Position numbers and translations under genes: made by a program | Notes under the pieces: model-generated | The model's database searches: none | What the model was told of the DNA's origin: nothing | The model's input: the letters and a program-made list of their open reading frames with translations, nothing else | In this document: positions 55,418-64,000 of the stretch, piece by piece | Position numbering within the stretch: the stretch's first letter is position 1 | Layout of the letters: the number at the start of each line of letters is the position of its first letter | Assembly (NCBI RefSeq): GCF_024435075.2 | Contig: NZ_JAMZEG020000005.1 | Span: 1-64,000, forward strand | Direction of reading: 5' to 3' | From: Marinomonas maritima | Lineage (GTDB): Bacteria > Pseudomonadota > Gammaproteobacteria > Pseudomonadales > Marinomonadaceae | Length of the DNA: 64,000 bases

Positions 55418-55891
55418 CTATTTGTGTTCACCGATATCAGCGAAGATGGCGTTGCGACAAGTAAGGCTAAGGTCTTGTGGCGCGAGACCAATATCCAAAC
55501 CTCGTTGTCCGCCGCTGACGTAAATTTTTTCAAGAGATTGTGCGCTTTGGTCTATGCAGGTCATGAGGCTTTTTTTCTGGCCAATAGGACTGATACCGCC
55601 AACTAAATACCCTGTGAGGCGTTCGGCTTCTTTGACGTCGGCCATGCGTAATTTTTTTACCCTGAGTGCTGATGCGGCACGTTTTAAATTTAACGTGCCG
55701 GTCACCGGTACAATGGCGACAAAAAATTGTTTATCGTCACTGACTAATAAGGTTTTGAAGACATCAGCAGGATCAAGATTTAGCTTTTGAGCGGCCTCTT
55801 CGCCAAAGTTAGAGCAATGTGGATCGTGCTCATATTCATGAATACTGAACTCGATCTTTTGTTTCTTTAATTGATTAATAGCCGGTGTCAC
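55418..55891 (-). CDS. ybaK: Cys-tRNA(Pro)/Cys-tRNA(Cys) deacylase YbaK/EbsC
   Basis: 157 residues of the YbaK/ProX editing fold, removing mischarged Cys from tRNA(Pro). Typical segments: DVFKTLLVSDDKQFFVAIVPVTGTLNLK, GYLVGGISPIGQKK, VSGGQRGLDIGLAPQDL. ATG 55891 is 12 bases after the trkH stop in transcription order. Confidence 0.93.
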   Translation of the reverse strand: MTPAINQLKKQKIEFSIHEYEHDPHCSNFGEEAAQKLNLDPADVFKTLLVSDDKQFFVAIVPVTGTLNLKRAASALRVKKLRMADVKEAERLTGYLVGGISPIGQKKSLMTCIDQSAQSLEKIYVSGGQRGLDIGLAPQDLSLTCRNAIFADIGEHK

Positions 55892-55903
55892 CTTTGCTTA
55901 CCT

Positions 55904-57352
55904 CTACTTTTGCCAAAACATTGGCGTGAATAAAACCAATAAAGTAAAGACTTCCAAACGGCCCAACAGCATAGAAAAACACAACATCCATTTAGCGGAA
56001 TCACCAATATTAGTATAGCTGGCCGCTACATCGCCTAATCCCGGACCAAGGTTATTTAGTGTCGCGGCGACTGCTGACCACGCCGTTACTTGATCCAACC
56101 CTGTTGCCATCAAGCCAATCATTAAGACAATATAAACCAGCAAATACGCAGAGAAGAACCCCCATACGGCCGACACGACTCTTTCTTGAACCGCCTTGCC
56201 GCCGACTTTAACGGGAATAACCGCATTAGGGTGTATCAGACGTTGTATCTCACGGATGCCTTGTTTGAGGATCAATAGAATACGAATAACCTTCATACCG
56301 CCGCCAGTCGAACTGGCACAGCCACCGACAAATGAGGTGACGATTAATAAGAAGGGTAAAAAGTGTGGCCAGCTAGAAAAGTCTGACGTGCCGAAGCCGG
56401 AGGTGGTCGCGATAGACACACTTTCGAACACCGCATAACGCAGTGATGTGTCCCAGTCATAAGTCGAGGTCATGGCCAGTACCAGCGTGGAAAGAATGAC
56501 GGTGCTGGAAAGAATCAATAAAAAGAAACGTGCTTCAGGGTCTTTGAAATAGTGCCAAACGCTTTTGTGACGCCAAGCGTAAAAATGCAAAGCAAAGTTG
56601 AAGGCCGACACAATCATAAAGAAGGTGCAAATCATCTCGATGGCGACACTGTTGAAGTAGCCGATGCTGTCGTCGTGAGTCGAGAAGCCGCCAATGGCGA
56701 CGGTCGAGAAGCTGTGACAAATGGCATCGAATAAGCTCATACCAGCAATCCAATAACCTAAGGCACAAACACCCGTTAGCGTCGCGTAGATGTACCAAAG
56801 CGCTTTGGCTGTTTCGGCAATACGTGGCGTTAGCTTGGTGTCTTTTACCGGTCCTGGTGTTTCGGCACGATAAAGCTGCATACCACCGATGCCTAACATT
56901 GGCATGATAGCAACAGCCAATACGATGATCCCCATGCCGCCTAACCAAGTGAGTAGTTGTCGATAAAACAGAATGGACTGCGGTAGATCGTCAATACCTA
57001 CAAGGATAGTTGCCCCTGTTGTCGTGAGACCCGAGATGGATTCAAACAAAGCGTCAGTAAAGGACAGGTCTGGATTTTCTGCTAAGAAAAAAGGCACAGA
57101 ACCAAATAATCCCAGCACCGTCCAGAACAATACTGTTACTAAGAAGCCGTCGCGAATTTTCAATTCTCCACGCTCGTTACGAACGGGAAACCATAAAAGA
57201 AAGCCGCCTAATAAGTTCACGCCAAACGCATAAAGAAACGCATTAAGTGCACCATCAGAATAAATCAGAGAAACGATAATGGGCGGGATCAGCGAGACAC
57301 TGAATACCATTACCAATAATCCAATGACACGTAAAATGACACTAAAATGCAT
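55904..57352 (-). CDS. trkH: Trk potassium uptake membrane protein TrkH
   Basis: 482-residue K+ transporter. Membrane-pore repeats with filter-like TTTGATIL, AIGGFSTHDDSIG, ATTSGFGTSDFSSW and LNNLGPGLGDVA. Works with the TrkA at 57.5 kb. Distinct from the KtrB at 13.1 kb. Confidence 0.95.
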   Translation of the reverse strand: MHFSVILRVIGLLVMVFSVSLIPPIIVSLIYSDGALNAFLYAFGVNLLGGFLLWFPVRNERGELKIRDGFLVTVLFWTVLGLFGSVPFFLAENPDLSFTDALFESISGLTTTGATILVGIDDLPQSILFYRQLLTWLGGMGIIVLAVAIMPMLGIGGMQLYRAETPGPVKDTKLTPRIAETAKALWYIYATLTGVCALGYWIAGMSLFDAICHSFSTVAIGGFSTHDDSIGYFNSVAIEMICTFFMIVSAFNFALHFYAWRHKSVWHYFKDPEARFFLLILSSTVILSTLVLAMTSTYDWDTSLRYAVFESVSIATTSGFGTSDFSSWPHFLPFLLIVTSFVGGCASSTGGGMKVIRILLILKQGIREIQRLIHPNAVIPVKVGGKAVQERVVSAVWGFFSAYLLVYIVLMIGLMATGLDQVTAWSAVAATLNNLGPGLGDVAASYTNIGDSAKWMLCFSMLLGRLEVFTLLVLFTPMFWQK

Positions 57353-57476
57353 ACTTACTTCCTAGAACCTGATTTTTCTTTTATCAGGCCATTGTTAAAA
57401 ATTCTGGCGAAAACCGTGCTTGGCTTTTTACTGGTATTACTTTTTGTCTTATTTTTTTGCTCTAACAAGAGTCTCA

Positions 57477-58850
57477 TTAAAAGAAACTTAAACCCACTTG
57501 AAAGAGCTGCTCTACCGCGGGAATTTGTTTTTTATTCGTCACAAAGATGATCACGTGATCTTCTGCTTGAATAACCAATTCGCTGGTGGCGATGATCATA
57601 TCGTCTTGGCGAACAATGGCACCGATTGTTGCACCTTCAGGCAAGTTCAAATTAGCGATGCTTCGACCGACTACTTTTGAGGAACGATAATCTCCATGCG
57701 CCACCGCTTCCAATGCTTCTGCTGCGCCTTTTCGCATCGAGTGAACATTCACCACGTCACCGCGTCGAATATAGCTTAATAGCGAACTGATAGTGGTTTG
57801 TTGAGGCGAGATGGCAATGTCGATCATGCCTTCTTGCACGATATCGACATAAGCAGGATTGTTAATAATCGTCATAACAGTACGAACGCCCAATACTTTT
57901 GCCAGCATGGACGACATGATATTCGCTTCGTCATTGTTGGTCAGCGCACAGAAGACGTCGGTGGATTCGATGTTTTCTTCAAGCAGCAACTCTTGTCTAG
58001 ATGCATCGCCATTTAGGACAATGGTGTTATCCAATGTCTCGGATAAATAGCGGCAGCGCTCAGGGTCTCGTTCGATGATTTTGACGCGATATTCTTTTTC
58101 GAGACTTTGTGCCAAGCGCTCACCTATGTTGCCACCGCCCGCAATAATAATGCGTCGATAAGGTACGTCCAACGGACGCAGTTCACTCATCACATCCAGT
58201 ACGTCACGTTGAGCGGTCAGGAAAAAGACTTCGTCGTTGGCTCGAATATAGGTATTGCCATCAGGCGAAATGGATTTTCCATCACGATAAATTGCCGCGA
58301 TACGTGTTTGAATGGATGGCATGTGCTCTTTCAAAAAACTGATGGGTTGGTCGATTAAAGCCCCCCCTTTTTCAGCCTTAACAACGACGAGCTGTACTCT
58401 GCCTTCGGCAAACTCCATAACTTGCAAAGCGCCGGGGTAACGAATCAATCTGCTAAGGTGTTTCGTCACCTCTTTTTCAGGGCTGATTCGAACGTCCATA
58501 GGTAAGGCTTGATCGCTAAATAGCTCTGGGTATTTGGCATAAGCGCTTGAGCGTATACGACCGATTTTAGTGGGCGTCTTAAATAAGGTATGAGCGACCT
58601 GACAAGCGACCATATTGGTTTCATCTTGGTTGCTCACCGCGATCAGCATGTCGGCATCATTGCAGCCGGCTTGCTCTAATACATCTGGGTGTGAGCCACT
58701 GCCTTCCACCGTTTGAATGTCGAGACGATCTTGCAATTCTCTAAGGCGGGCTAAATCTGTATCAATGACGGTAATATCGTTATCTTCACTTGCTAGGTTT
58801 TCTGCAAGTGTGGCGCCTACTTGGCCCGCACCTATAATGATGATTTTCAT
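57477..58850 (-). CDS. trkA: Trk system regulatory subunit TrkA
   Basis: 457 residues with two RCK_N/RCK_C pairs: first motif IIGAGQVGATLAENLASEDND at 4-24, second IAGGGNIGERLAQSLEKEYR near 233-252. NAD(H)-binding regulator of TrkH. 124 bases upstream of trkH. A 12-bp palindrome GATCACGTGATC near its end is coding. Confidence 0.95.
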   Translation of the reverse strand: MKIIIIGAGQVGATLAENLASEDNDITVIDTDLARLRELQDRLDIQTVEGSGSHPDVLEQAGCNDADMLIAVSNQDETNMVACQVAHTLFKTPTKIGRIRSSAYAKYPELFSDQALPMDVRISPEKEVTKHLSRLIRYPGALQVMEFAEGRVQLVVVKAEKGGALIDQPISFLKEHMPSIQTRIAAIYRDGKSISPDGNTYIRANDEVFFLTAQRDVLDVMSELRPLDVPYRRIIIAGGGNIGERLAQSLEKEYRVKIIERDPERCRYLSETLDNTIVLNGDASRQELLLEENIESTDVFCALTNNDEANIMSSMLAKVLGVRTVMTIINNPAYVDIVQEGMIDIAISPQQTTISSLLSYIRRGDVVNVHSMRKGAAEALEAVAHGDYRSSKVVGRSIANLNLPEGATIGAIVRQDDMIIATSELVIQAEDHVIIFVTNKKQIPAVEQLFQVGLSFF

Positions 58851-59125
58851 AGTCTGCCTTAGAGCGTTATTGGTTTTTGGCTCTTTGTTAAGTTTGTTTA
58901 TTCAATTATCAAAGTGAGTCGTGATGTCTGATCAAGTGTGCATATTTTTGCTTTAATCACGTAGTGCAAGTTTACCCACATAAAGACAATTATTTAACTT
59001 GAACTTGAGAAATACTCGGAATTAATTTCGTTGGGTTTTTAATTAAGCTTCTTTATTAGTTTGAGCGTTATGAAACAGAGAAAACAGTCTATTGGGGTCG
59101 TATTAAACTAGAAAGTGAAACGTAA
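58851..59125. other. Intergenic region rsmB-trkA, with trkA promoter
   Basis: About 275 AT-rich bases with no gene in either strand. It should carry the leftward trkA promoter. No further structure recognised other than the downstream terminator/parS-like element. Confidence 0.4.
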
Positions 59126-59173
59126 AAAAGCCCAGTCAACTGTGTTCCATGTGAAACAATTGACTGGGCTTTT
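59126..59173 (-). terminator. rsmB terminator whose loop holds a parS-like site
   Basis: AAAAGCCCAGTCAA pairs exactly with TTGACTGGGCTTTT (14-bp stem) and a T-run follows in the minus direction, 47 bases past the rsmB stop. The 20-base loop contains TGTTCCATGTGAAACA (59143-59158), one base from the parS form TGTTCCACGTGAAACA recognised by ParB. Confidence 0.85.
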
Positions 59174-59220
59174 ATTGAAAGTTGCTTATGTATTATAGAT
59201 TTATGTGGTTCAGTCTGTGC

Positions 59221-60579
59221 CTATATTTTTTGAAGCAGGCAATAATAGAACCCATCGTGACTTTCTAGGCTAGGAAATAACTGGCGGCCATGGCTGACAG
59301 GAATCCCCCACTCTAGTGCGAAGTCTGCTGCTAGCGTGTTTAATGGAACTTCTGCCGCGTCTTTTTGAGTTTCAAGAAAGCGCTGAATTTGCAGCTCATT
59401 TTCTTCTGGCATTAAAGAGCACGTTGCGTACAACATAAAACCGCCAGGTTTTAGTGTCGTCCAAACATGATCCAGAATGTCACGCTGAATACTAACCATC
59501 TCATCAATGTCTGCGGGTTTGCGATTAATTTTAATATCTGGGTTACGACGAATTACGCCGGTAGCAGAACAAGGTACATCCAACAGAATCTTGTCAAAAT
59601 GTTCGCCATCCCACCAAGCATCCAATTCACCAGCATCGGCGCAAATTAGCTTAGCGGAATAGTTAAGGCGCTCAAGGTTTGATTCAATTTTTTCCATACG
59701 CCAAGGTTCAAGCTCCACCGCGGTCAGTTCGACGTCGTCGGCTTTTTCTAGCAGGTGTCCTGTTTTACCACCCGGTGCTGCGCACGCATCGAGTATTTTA
59801 TCTCCGGCTTGTGGCGACAATATATATGCAGAAAGTTGTGCGGCTTCATCTTGAACGCTAACAAAACCGTCTTCGAAATTAGGTAACTCTGCAACACGAA
59901 CTGCATTTCTTAGGTACAGCGCGGCGCTTGAGAACTCACCTTCTGTTGATTTTATCCCTTTTTCCATTAGCGTCGCTTTGTATGTTTCACGTGAAACGCG
60001 ACTCTCATTCACTCGTATACACATTGGTGGGTGCGTGTTGCTTGCTTCTATAATTTCTTCAAGCTGATCTGGCCAATGTTTGTTAAGCCGCTTAACCAGC
60101 CATTTTGGATGGTTGTATTCAATGGATGGCATGGCTTCTAATAGTTCAACAATGTCATCGGCCTCACGTTGATAGCGGCGAAGGACTGCGTTCATTAGTT
60201 TGGTTGCCCAATCTTTATTAAGCAATCTACAGGCTTCAACCGATTCATTAACCGCCGCATGGTCTGGTGTGTTCATGTAGGTCAACTGATACAAACCCAA
60301 AAGCAGCGTTGCGTATAGATCTGTGTCCTTTTCTTCAAAAGGGTGTTCTAACAAATGCAATGCGATGCTGTTCAGTTTTGGATACTGACGGCAAACACCG
60401 AAACACAGCTCTTTTAATAGAGGGATGTGTTCGCTAGCAACATCCAATTGATGGCGAGCGAGTTGTGTGCTGAGCGACCCTTGCTGAAGCAAAATGTTGC
60501 TGATGACTTCAATCGCCACTTGGCGAGCACTGTGCTGAATAGAGGTTGTGTCGGATGACATAGTATTTTTTTGACTCAT
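59221..60579 (-). CDS. rsmB: 16S rRNA m5C967 methyltransferase RsmB
   Basis: 452 residues: N-terminal NusB-like domain (QVAIEVISNILLQQGSL; HAAVNESVEACRLLNKDWATKLMNAVLRR) and a Rossmann methyltransferase domain (LDACAAPGGKTGHLLE, LLDVPCSATGVIRRNPDIK with catalytic Cys, and CSLMPEENE). ATG 60579 overlaps the fmt stop by ATGA. A parS-like site is embedded at 59983-59998. Confidence 0.97.
   Translation of the reverse strand: MSQKNTMSSDTTSIQHSARQVAIEVISNILLQQGSLSTQLARHQLDVASEHIPLLKELCFGVCRQYPKLNSIALHLLEHPFEEKDTDLYATLLLGLYQLTYMNTPDHAAVNESVEACRLLNKDWATKLMNAVLRRYQREADDIVELLEAMPSIEYNHPKWLVKRLNKHWPDQLEEIIEASNTHPPMCIRVNESRVSRETYKATLMEKGIKSTEGEFSSAALYLRNAVRVAELPNFEDGFVSVQDEAAQLSAYILSPQAGDKILDACAAPGGKTGHLLEKADDVELTAVELEPWRMEKIESNLERLNYSAKLICADAGELDAWWDGEHFDKILLDVPCSATGVIRRNPDIKINRKPADIDEMVSIQRDILDHVWTTLKPGGFMLYATCSLMPEENELQIQRFLETQKDAAEVPLNTLAADFALEWGIPVSHGRQLFPSLESHDGFYYCLLQKI
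59983..59998. promoter_or_regulatory. parS: parS-like centromere site inside rsmB
   Basis: TGTTTCACGTGAAACG differs from the widely conserved parS consensus TGTTTCACGTGAAACA only at the last base, and its inner 14 bp are a perfect palindrome. About 40 kb from the dnaA-side oriC, within the usual origin-proximal zone for parS. Confidence 0.8.
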
Positions 60580-61562
60580 AATGGTTGCTCGATAAGACCA
60601 AGGCGTTGGCCAATTTCTAAGGCCGCTTTGTGTTTTCCATTGAGCGCATCTTTAACTTTCATGCGCTTGCCGCCGGCAAATTGAATGTCTGTGATCAGGA
60701 TAGAGCCTTGCCCTGTGGCCACGATTACCCCTTCTTTACTGACAACTAAAATATCGCCAGGCGTGGAAGCTTCATCGCTGACGCTTGCAATGTGCGCGGC
60801 ATGAATTTTCATCACGCCCGCAAGACTGTTTGTGTAAGCCACGGGCCAAGGCGATAAACCACGGATTTGACGCTCAATCAATTCTGCCGACGCAGACCAG
60901 TTTATGTTCGCTTCTTGCTTGGTGAGTTTTGCGGCGTAGCATGTCAGGCTGTCGTCCTGTACTTCTGGTACGAGTGTGTTTGCTTTCAGCATTTCCAGTG
61001 CTTCGATTAAGGTGTCGCCTCCAATCATCGCTAAGCGGTCATGTAAGGTTGCTGAGGTGTCTGCTGGTTTTATATCGCAAAATGCTTTTAGCAGCATGTC
61101 ACCCGTGTCTAAACCAACGTCCATTTGCATGATGGTAATGCCTGTTTCGCCATCACCTGCTATTAAGGCTCGATGAATCGGTGCGGCACCGCGCCAGCGT
61201 GGTAACAATGAAGCATGTACATTTATGCAGCCCAGTTTGGGCGTATCTAATACGGTTTTTGGCAAGATGATACCGTAAGCGGCAACAATCATGAGGTCAG
61301 CGTTAAGCTCAGCCAGTTGTGCTTTGTCTTCATCTAGTTTGAAATTCAGCGGCTGAAACACAGGAATGTTATTCGTCAGCGCAAGTTGTTTGACTGGGCT
61401 TTGTACTAGCTTTTGACCACGACCTGCAGGACGGTCGGGTTGGGTATAAACGCCGACTATGTCATATTGATTGGCCGCTTGTTTTTCAAGAATGGCCTGT
61501 AAGCTGGCAGCAGCGAATTCAGGTGTGCCGGCAAAAACAATACGCAATGGAGATGTTGGCAT
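60576..61562 (-). CDS. fmt: Methionyl-tRNA formyltransferase
   Basis: 328 residues; formylates initiator Met-tRNA. Motifs VFAGTPEFAAASLQAIL, NVHASLLPRWRGAAPIHRALIAGD, and MDVGLDTGDML; C-terminal OB-fold domain. Downstream of def after a hairpin terminator, then coupled to rsmB. Confidence 0.98.
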   Translation of the reverse strand: MPTSPLRIVFAGTPEFAAASLQAILEKQAANQYDIVGVYTQPDRPAGRGQKLVQSPVKQLALTNNIPVFQPLNFKLDEDKAQLAELNADLMIVAAYGIILPKTVLDTPKLGCINVHASLLPRWRGAAPIHRALIAGDGETGITIMQMDVGLDTGDMLLKAFCDIKPADTSATLHDRLAMIGGDTLIEALEMLKANTLVPEVQDDSLTCYAAKLTKQEANINWSASAELIERQIRGLSPWPVAYTNSLAGVMKIHAAHIASVSDEASTPGDILVVSKEGVIVATGQGSILITDIQFAGGKRMKVKDALNGKHKAALEIGQRLGLIEQPL

Positions 61563-61578
61563 AAAGGTTCCTTAACAA

Positions 61579-61602
61579 AAAATCAGGCCAAAGCCTGATT
61601 TT
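61579..61602. terminator. Hairpin between def and fmt
   Basis: AAAATCAGGC pairs with GCCTGATTTT around CAAA; T-run in the minus direction. Likely attenuates def readthrough into fmt. Confidence 0.8.
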
Positions 61603-61665
61603 AAAAATACTTGTATCAATGATCTAGACGTTCAAAAGGTCTAGTCGTGTCTAAAGCCGGATTGC

Positions 61666-62181
61666 TTAGCCTTCTTTTAGGGCTAATTTATGGGCTTTTT
61701 CTAGTTTGCTTTTAATGCGATTGCGCTTCAACGGCGACAAATAATCCACCATCAATTTGCCATCAAGATGGTCCACTTCATGCTGTACACAAACGGCCAT
61801 CAACTCATCCACTTCCATTTCAAAGGGATTGCCATGGCGATCAAGTGCTTTGACTCTGACTTTGGCTGCTCGATAAAGGTGTTCATAGAATCCAGGGACA
61901 GACAAACAGCCTTCTTGAAATTCGTTAGGCTCATCGTCCAATACGTCAAACTCTGGATTTATAAAAACGATTGGGGCGTTGCGTTCTTCGGAGAAGTCCA
62001 TCACGACAAGGCGGTGATGGTAATCCACTTGCGTAGCGGCTAAGCCCAAACCATTTTCGTCATACATGGTGTCTAACATGTCGTCGATTTTAGTTTGCAG
62101 CGCGTCAGTGAACTGGGTAATTGGCTTCGCAATTTTGCGTAAGCGTTTATCTGGGTATTCAAGTACGGTTAATACAGTCAT
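61666..62181 (-). CDS. def: Peptide deformylase
   Basis: 171 residues; removes the N-formyl group of nascent proteins. Three metal-site motifs are present: GLGLAATQV, EGCLSVPG and HEVDH. The frame extends 46 codons further up, but ATG 62181 with GGAA 7 bases before gives the normal length and N-terminus (MTVLTVLEYPDKRLRK). Divergent from dprA. Confidence 0.97.
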   Translation of the reverse strand: MTVLTVLEYPDKRLRKIAKPITQFTDALQTKIDDMLDTMYDENGLGLAATQVDYHHRLVVMDFSEERNAPIVFINPEFDVLDDEPNEFQEGCLSVPGFYEHLYRAAKVRVKALDRHGNPFEMEVDELMAVCVQHEVDHLDGKLMVDYLSPLKRNRIKSKLEKAHKLALKEG

Positions 62182-62442
62182 GATCTTTTCCACGATGTGT
62201 CTTTGTTCATGAGTGGAGACGCTCTCTCCTACTCTTTTCATTCTGTCTATTGTAACGCAACTCTGTCTATTGAGCAGTCTTCTCATGGCGGTTTTTTGGT
62301 CAATATGATTGAATGGCATCTATAGCCACAGTCTATTGAGGCTTAGTTTGGTATTTTAAGTAAAGCATTGGGCAAGGAAAGCTCAGTTTTAAATGAGACG
62401 ATTACTGTCTCGTCATCCGGATAAGCAAGGAAGCGTTTTGTT

Positions 62443-63702
62443 ATGGATACATCTTATGCTGCAGGTCTAACTCAAACCGATTGGTTATGCCTTAGTTTTT
62501 TATCGGGAATCGGACCTGCTCGACTATCTCGCCTTTATACCTACCTAACGCAATTCCAATCAGATACATCACAGGATCAAACGGAAAAAGTATCGTTGTT
62601 TGAAGCGGATAATAATCCCCCCGACATCATTTCGTACGATGTATTGCGAGCGCTAAAATGGCCTGAGGTAACAGCGCGTCAGGCAATGGATTACCTATCC
62701 ACGGGCACATTAACGGAGCAGCAAATCATCAAGCGCGATCAATCCTTGGCGTGGTTGGCGGAACCGCATCATTTTTTAGTGCTGCAAGAAGATCTATGTT
62801 ATCCCAGTGAATTGAAAGAGATTAGCGTGGCACCTGCTTTTTTGTATGTTGAAGGTGATCGAAACGCTTTGGCTTTGCCTAAAATCGGTATTGTTGGAGC
62901 ACGAAAATGCACTCGCCATGGTCGGGATATAACCTTTCAGCTGGCCGAACAATTGGCATCTCGTGGTATTTGTGTGGTCAGTGGTGGTGCTATTGGCATT
63001 GACACTGCTGCACATCAAGGTGCTTTGCAGGGTAAAACAACACCAACCATAGGCGTCATGGGAACCGGTTTATTGCACCACTATCCAACTCAAAATACCG
63101 CATTGTTTGAACAGATTGTAGAACAAGGTGGTGCTTTGATTAGTGAATACCCACTAACGACAAGTCCGCGCCCTCACCTCTTTCCGCCACGAAATCGAAT
63201 CATCAGTGGTTTGAGTATGGGTGTGCTGGTCGCTGAGGCATCAATTAAAAGTGGATCATTGATCAGTGCCAGTTATGCCGTGCAGCAAAACCGAGATGTG
63301 TTTGCTTTGCCTGGCCGTTTGTCAGATAAACAGTCGGAAGGTTGTCATCAGCTTCTTCGACAAGGCGCAACCTTGGTTCGTAATGTCGATGATATTCTTG
63401 AGGAGTGCTCTGCAACGTCATTGCTATTTGAAAATACCGCAATGGCAGAAGATAAAACGACAGAGCGAGTTGTCGGACCCAGAAAAACGCCACTTCACGG
63501 ATCACTTCATCAAATACCTAAGACAGCATCCGAAGGCGCAAAAACGTTGGTGACGGTTTTGGAAAAAGAAGCAACGGCAATGGATTTTGATGCCTTAATA
63601 CGCCTTACACAAATGAATGCCGGCAGGATGATGCAGGCGTTAATGGAACTGGAACTGTCTGGGTGTATTGAGAATCGTGAAGGGCTTTACGGGCGTTGCT
63701 GA
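62443..63702 (+). CDS. dprA: DNA processing protein DprA (Smf)
   Basis: 419 residues: an N-terminal SAM-like region, the Rossmann DNA-binding core (GARKCTRHG, VSGGAIGIDTAAHQGAL, PPRNRIISGLSMGVLVAEASIKSGSLISA, FALPG), and a C-terminal winged helix (MDFDALIRLTQMNAGRMMQALMELELSG). Recombination mediator that loads RecA onto incoming DNA in transformation. The usual neighbouring LysM gene is not between it and def. Confidence 0.95.
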   Translation: MDTSYAAGLTQTDWLCLSFLSGIGPARLSRLYTYLTQFQSDTSQDQTEKVSLFEADNNPPDIISYDVLRALKWPEVTARQAMDYLSTGTLTEQQIIKRDQSLAWLAEPHHFLVLQEDLCYPSELKEISVAPAFLYVEGDRNALALPKIGIVGARKCTRHGRDITFQLAEQLASRGICVVSGGAIGIDTAAHQGALQGKTTPTIGVMGTGLLHHYPTQNTALFEQIVEQGGALISEYPLTTSPRPHLFPPRNRIISGLSMGVLVAEASIKSGSLISASYAVQQNRDVFALPGRLSDKQSEGCHQLLRQGATLVRNVDDILEECSATSLLFENTAMAEDKTTERVVGPRKTPLHGSLHQIPKTASEGAKTLVTVLEKEATAMDFDALIRLTQMNAGRMMQALMELELSGCIENREGLYGRC

Positions 63703-63734
63703 TTTTACTCTCTATAAAATCAAATGTAGCTAAT

Positions 63735-63765
63735 AAGAAGAGACGCTAAGTAGGCGCCTCTTCTT
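63735..63765. terminator. Bidirectional hairpin between dprA and hslR
   Basis: AAGAAGAG pairs with CTCTTCTT, with an inner CGC/GCG pair. Between converging genes. Confidence 0.75.
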
Positions 63766-63775
63766 CACTTTTAGG

Positions 63776-64000
63776 TTAGTCTGAACCACTAAATATATCG
63801 TGCTTTAGTTGCTTAATATCACGACGCTCTTTTTTATTTGGCTTATGGTCCGTCATGATTCGACCACCGAAGGATTTGTTTTCGAGCGCGCGTTTTTCGC
63901 GTTTCTTAATTGACTCGGCGGTTTCTTCATACAAGAGTTGTGCTTCTGGCGCGCCACGACGTTGTCCACTAATGGCTATGATTTTCAGCACCTTTTCATC
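63776..64000 (-). CDS. hslR: Heat-shock protein 15 (HslR, S4 RNA-binding), 5' end beyond window
   Basis: The C-terminal 74 residues are visible. LLYEETAESIKKREKRALENK and KPNKKERRDIKQLKHDIF correspond to the tail of E. coli HslR, which recycles stalled 50S subunits. The S4 domain and start lie beyond base 64000. Confidence 0.85.
   Translation of the reverse strand, partial: DEKVLKIIAISGQRRGAPEAQLLYEETAESIKKREKRALENKSFGGRIMTDHKPNKKERRDIKQLKHDIFSGSD

Noticed and set aside
57347..57550. Small plus-strand frame between trkH and trkA
   Set aside because: No recognisable motif or Shine-Dalgarno; it overlaps the trkA 3' end and the trkH start.
57549..57560. 12-bp palindrome GATCACGTGATC near the trkA 3' end as another parS
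   Set aside because: Shares only the CACGTG centre with parS; the GTTTC/GAAAC arms are missing and it is coding for a normal TrkA segment.
1..64000. CRISPR array, tRNA or rRNA genes, prophage, toxin-antitoxin or defence system
   Set aside because: None of the required repeats, cloverleaf-type sequences or signature proteins was seen; rhuM alone is not enough for a defence system.

Overview
The window is a gammaproteobacterial chromosome segment around the replication origin. Gene content and protein character suggest a marine member of the Oceanospirillales, most like Marinomonas. This assignment is inference from gene order (rpmH-rnpA-yidC-mnmE back to back with dnaA-dnaN-recF-gyrB), moderate AT-richness and the mix of acrylate, polyamine and siderophore genes; no database was searched.

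Layout. 1-1501: 3' truncated mnmG on the minus strand, followed by a very AT-rich non-coding stretch with a few DnaA-box-like sites. 2.4-15.7 kb: an accessory block separating mnmG from mnmE. It holds a YahK-type alcohol dehydrogenase with a divergent AraC regulator; an acuR-acuI acrylate module with a matching operator before each gene; a glycerate module (cdaR, a frameshifted GntP-type permease, glycerate kinase); a potassium module (KdpD/KdpE-like two-component pair plus KtrA/KtrB-like transporter); and an orphan rhuM. 15.7-26.4 kb: the conserved origin core, with seven consensus DnaA boxes in 228 bp just before dnaA, the best oriC candidate.

26.5-44.1 kb: a polyamine block. Agmatine is converted to putrescine by AguA and AguB. 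Gamma-glutamylation (two PuuA-like ligases), oxidation (two PuuB-like oxidases, one PuuC) and a class I amidotransferase would take putrescine towards GABA. Uptake is by PotFGHI plus an extra PotF. A TetR and a LuxR-type regulator sit in the middle.

44.2-53.4 kb: a qorB/HxlR redox pair, then a ferric-siderophore operon (TonB receptor, FhuF-like reductase, FhuC, FhuD, fused FhuB) and an AraC/GyrI-type regulator; both upstream regions carry a Fur-box-like site. 53.6-64 kb: an MFS transporter, gmhB, ybaK, trkH, trkA, rsmB, fmt, def, dprA and the 3' part of hslR. Two parS-like sites lie at 59.1 and 60.0 kb, which fits an origin-proximal centromere.

I found no tRNA or rRNA gene, CRISPR array, insertion sequence or prophage. 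No wholly new multi-gene system is evident. The most interesting signals are regulatory or structural: the paired AcuR operators, the parS-like site inside a terminator loop, the 36-bp repeat shared by a hairpin and a coding region, and a 42-bp near-perfect palindrome.
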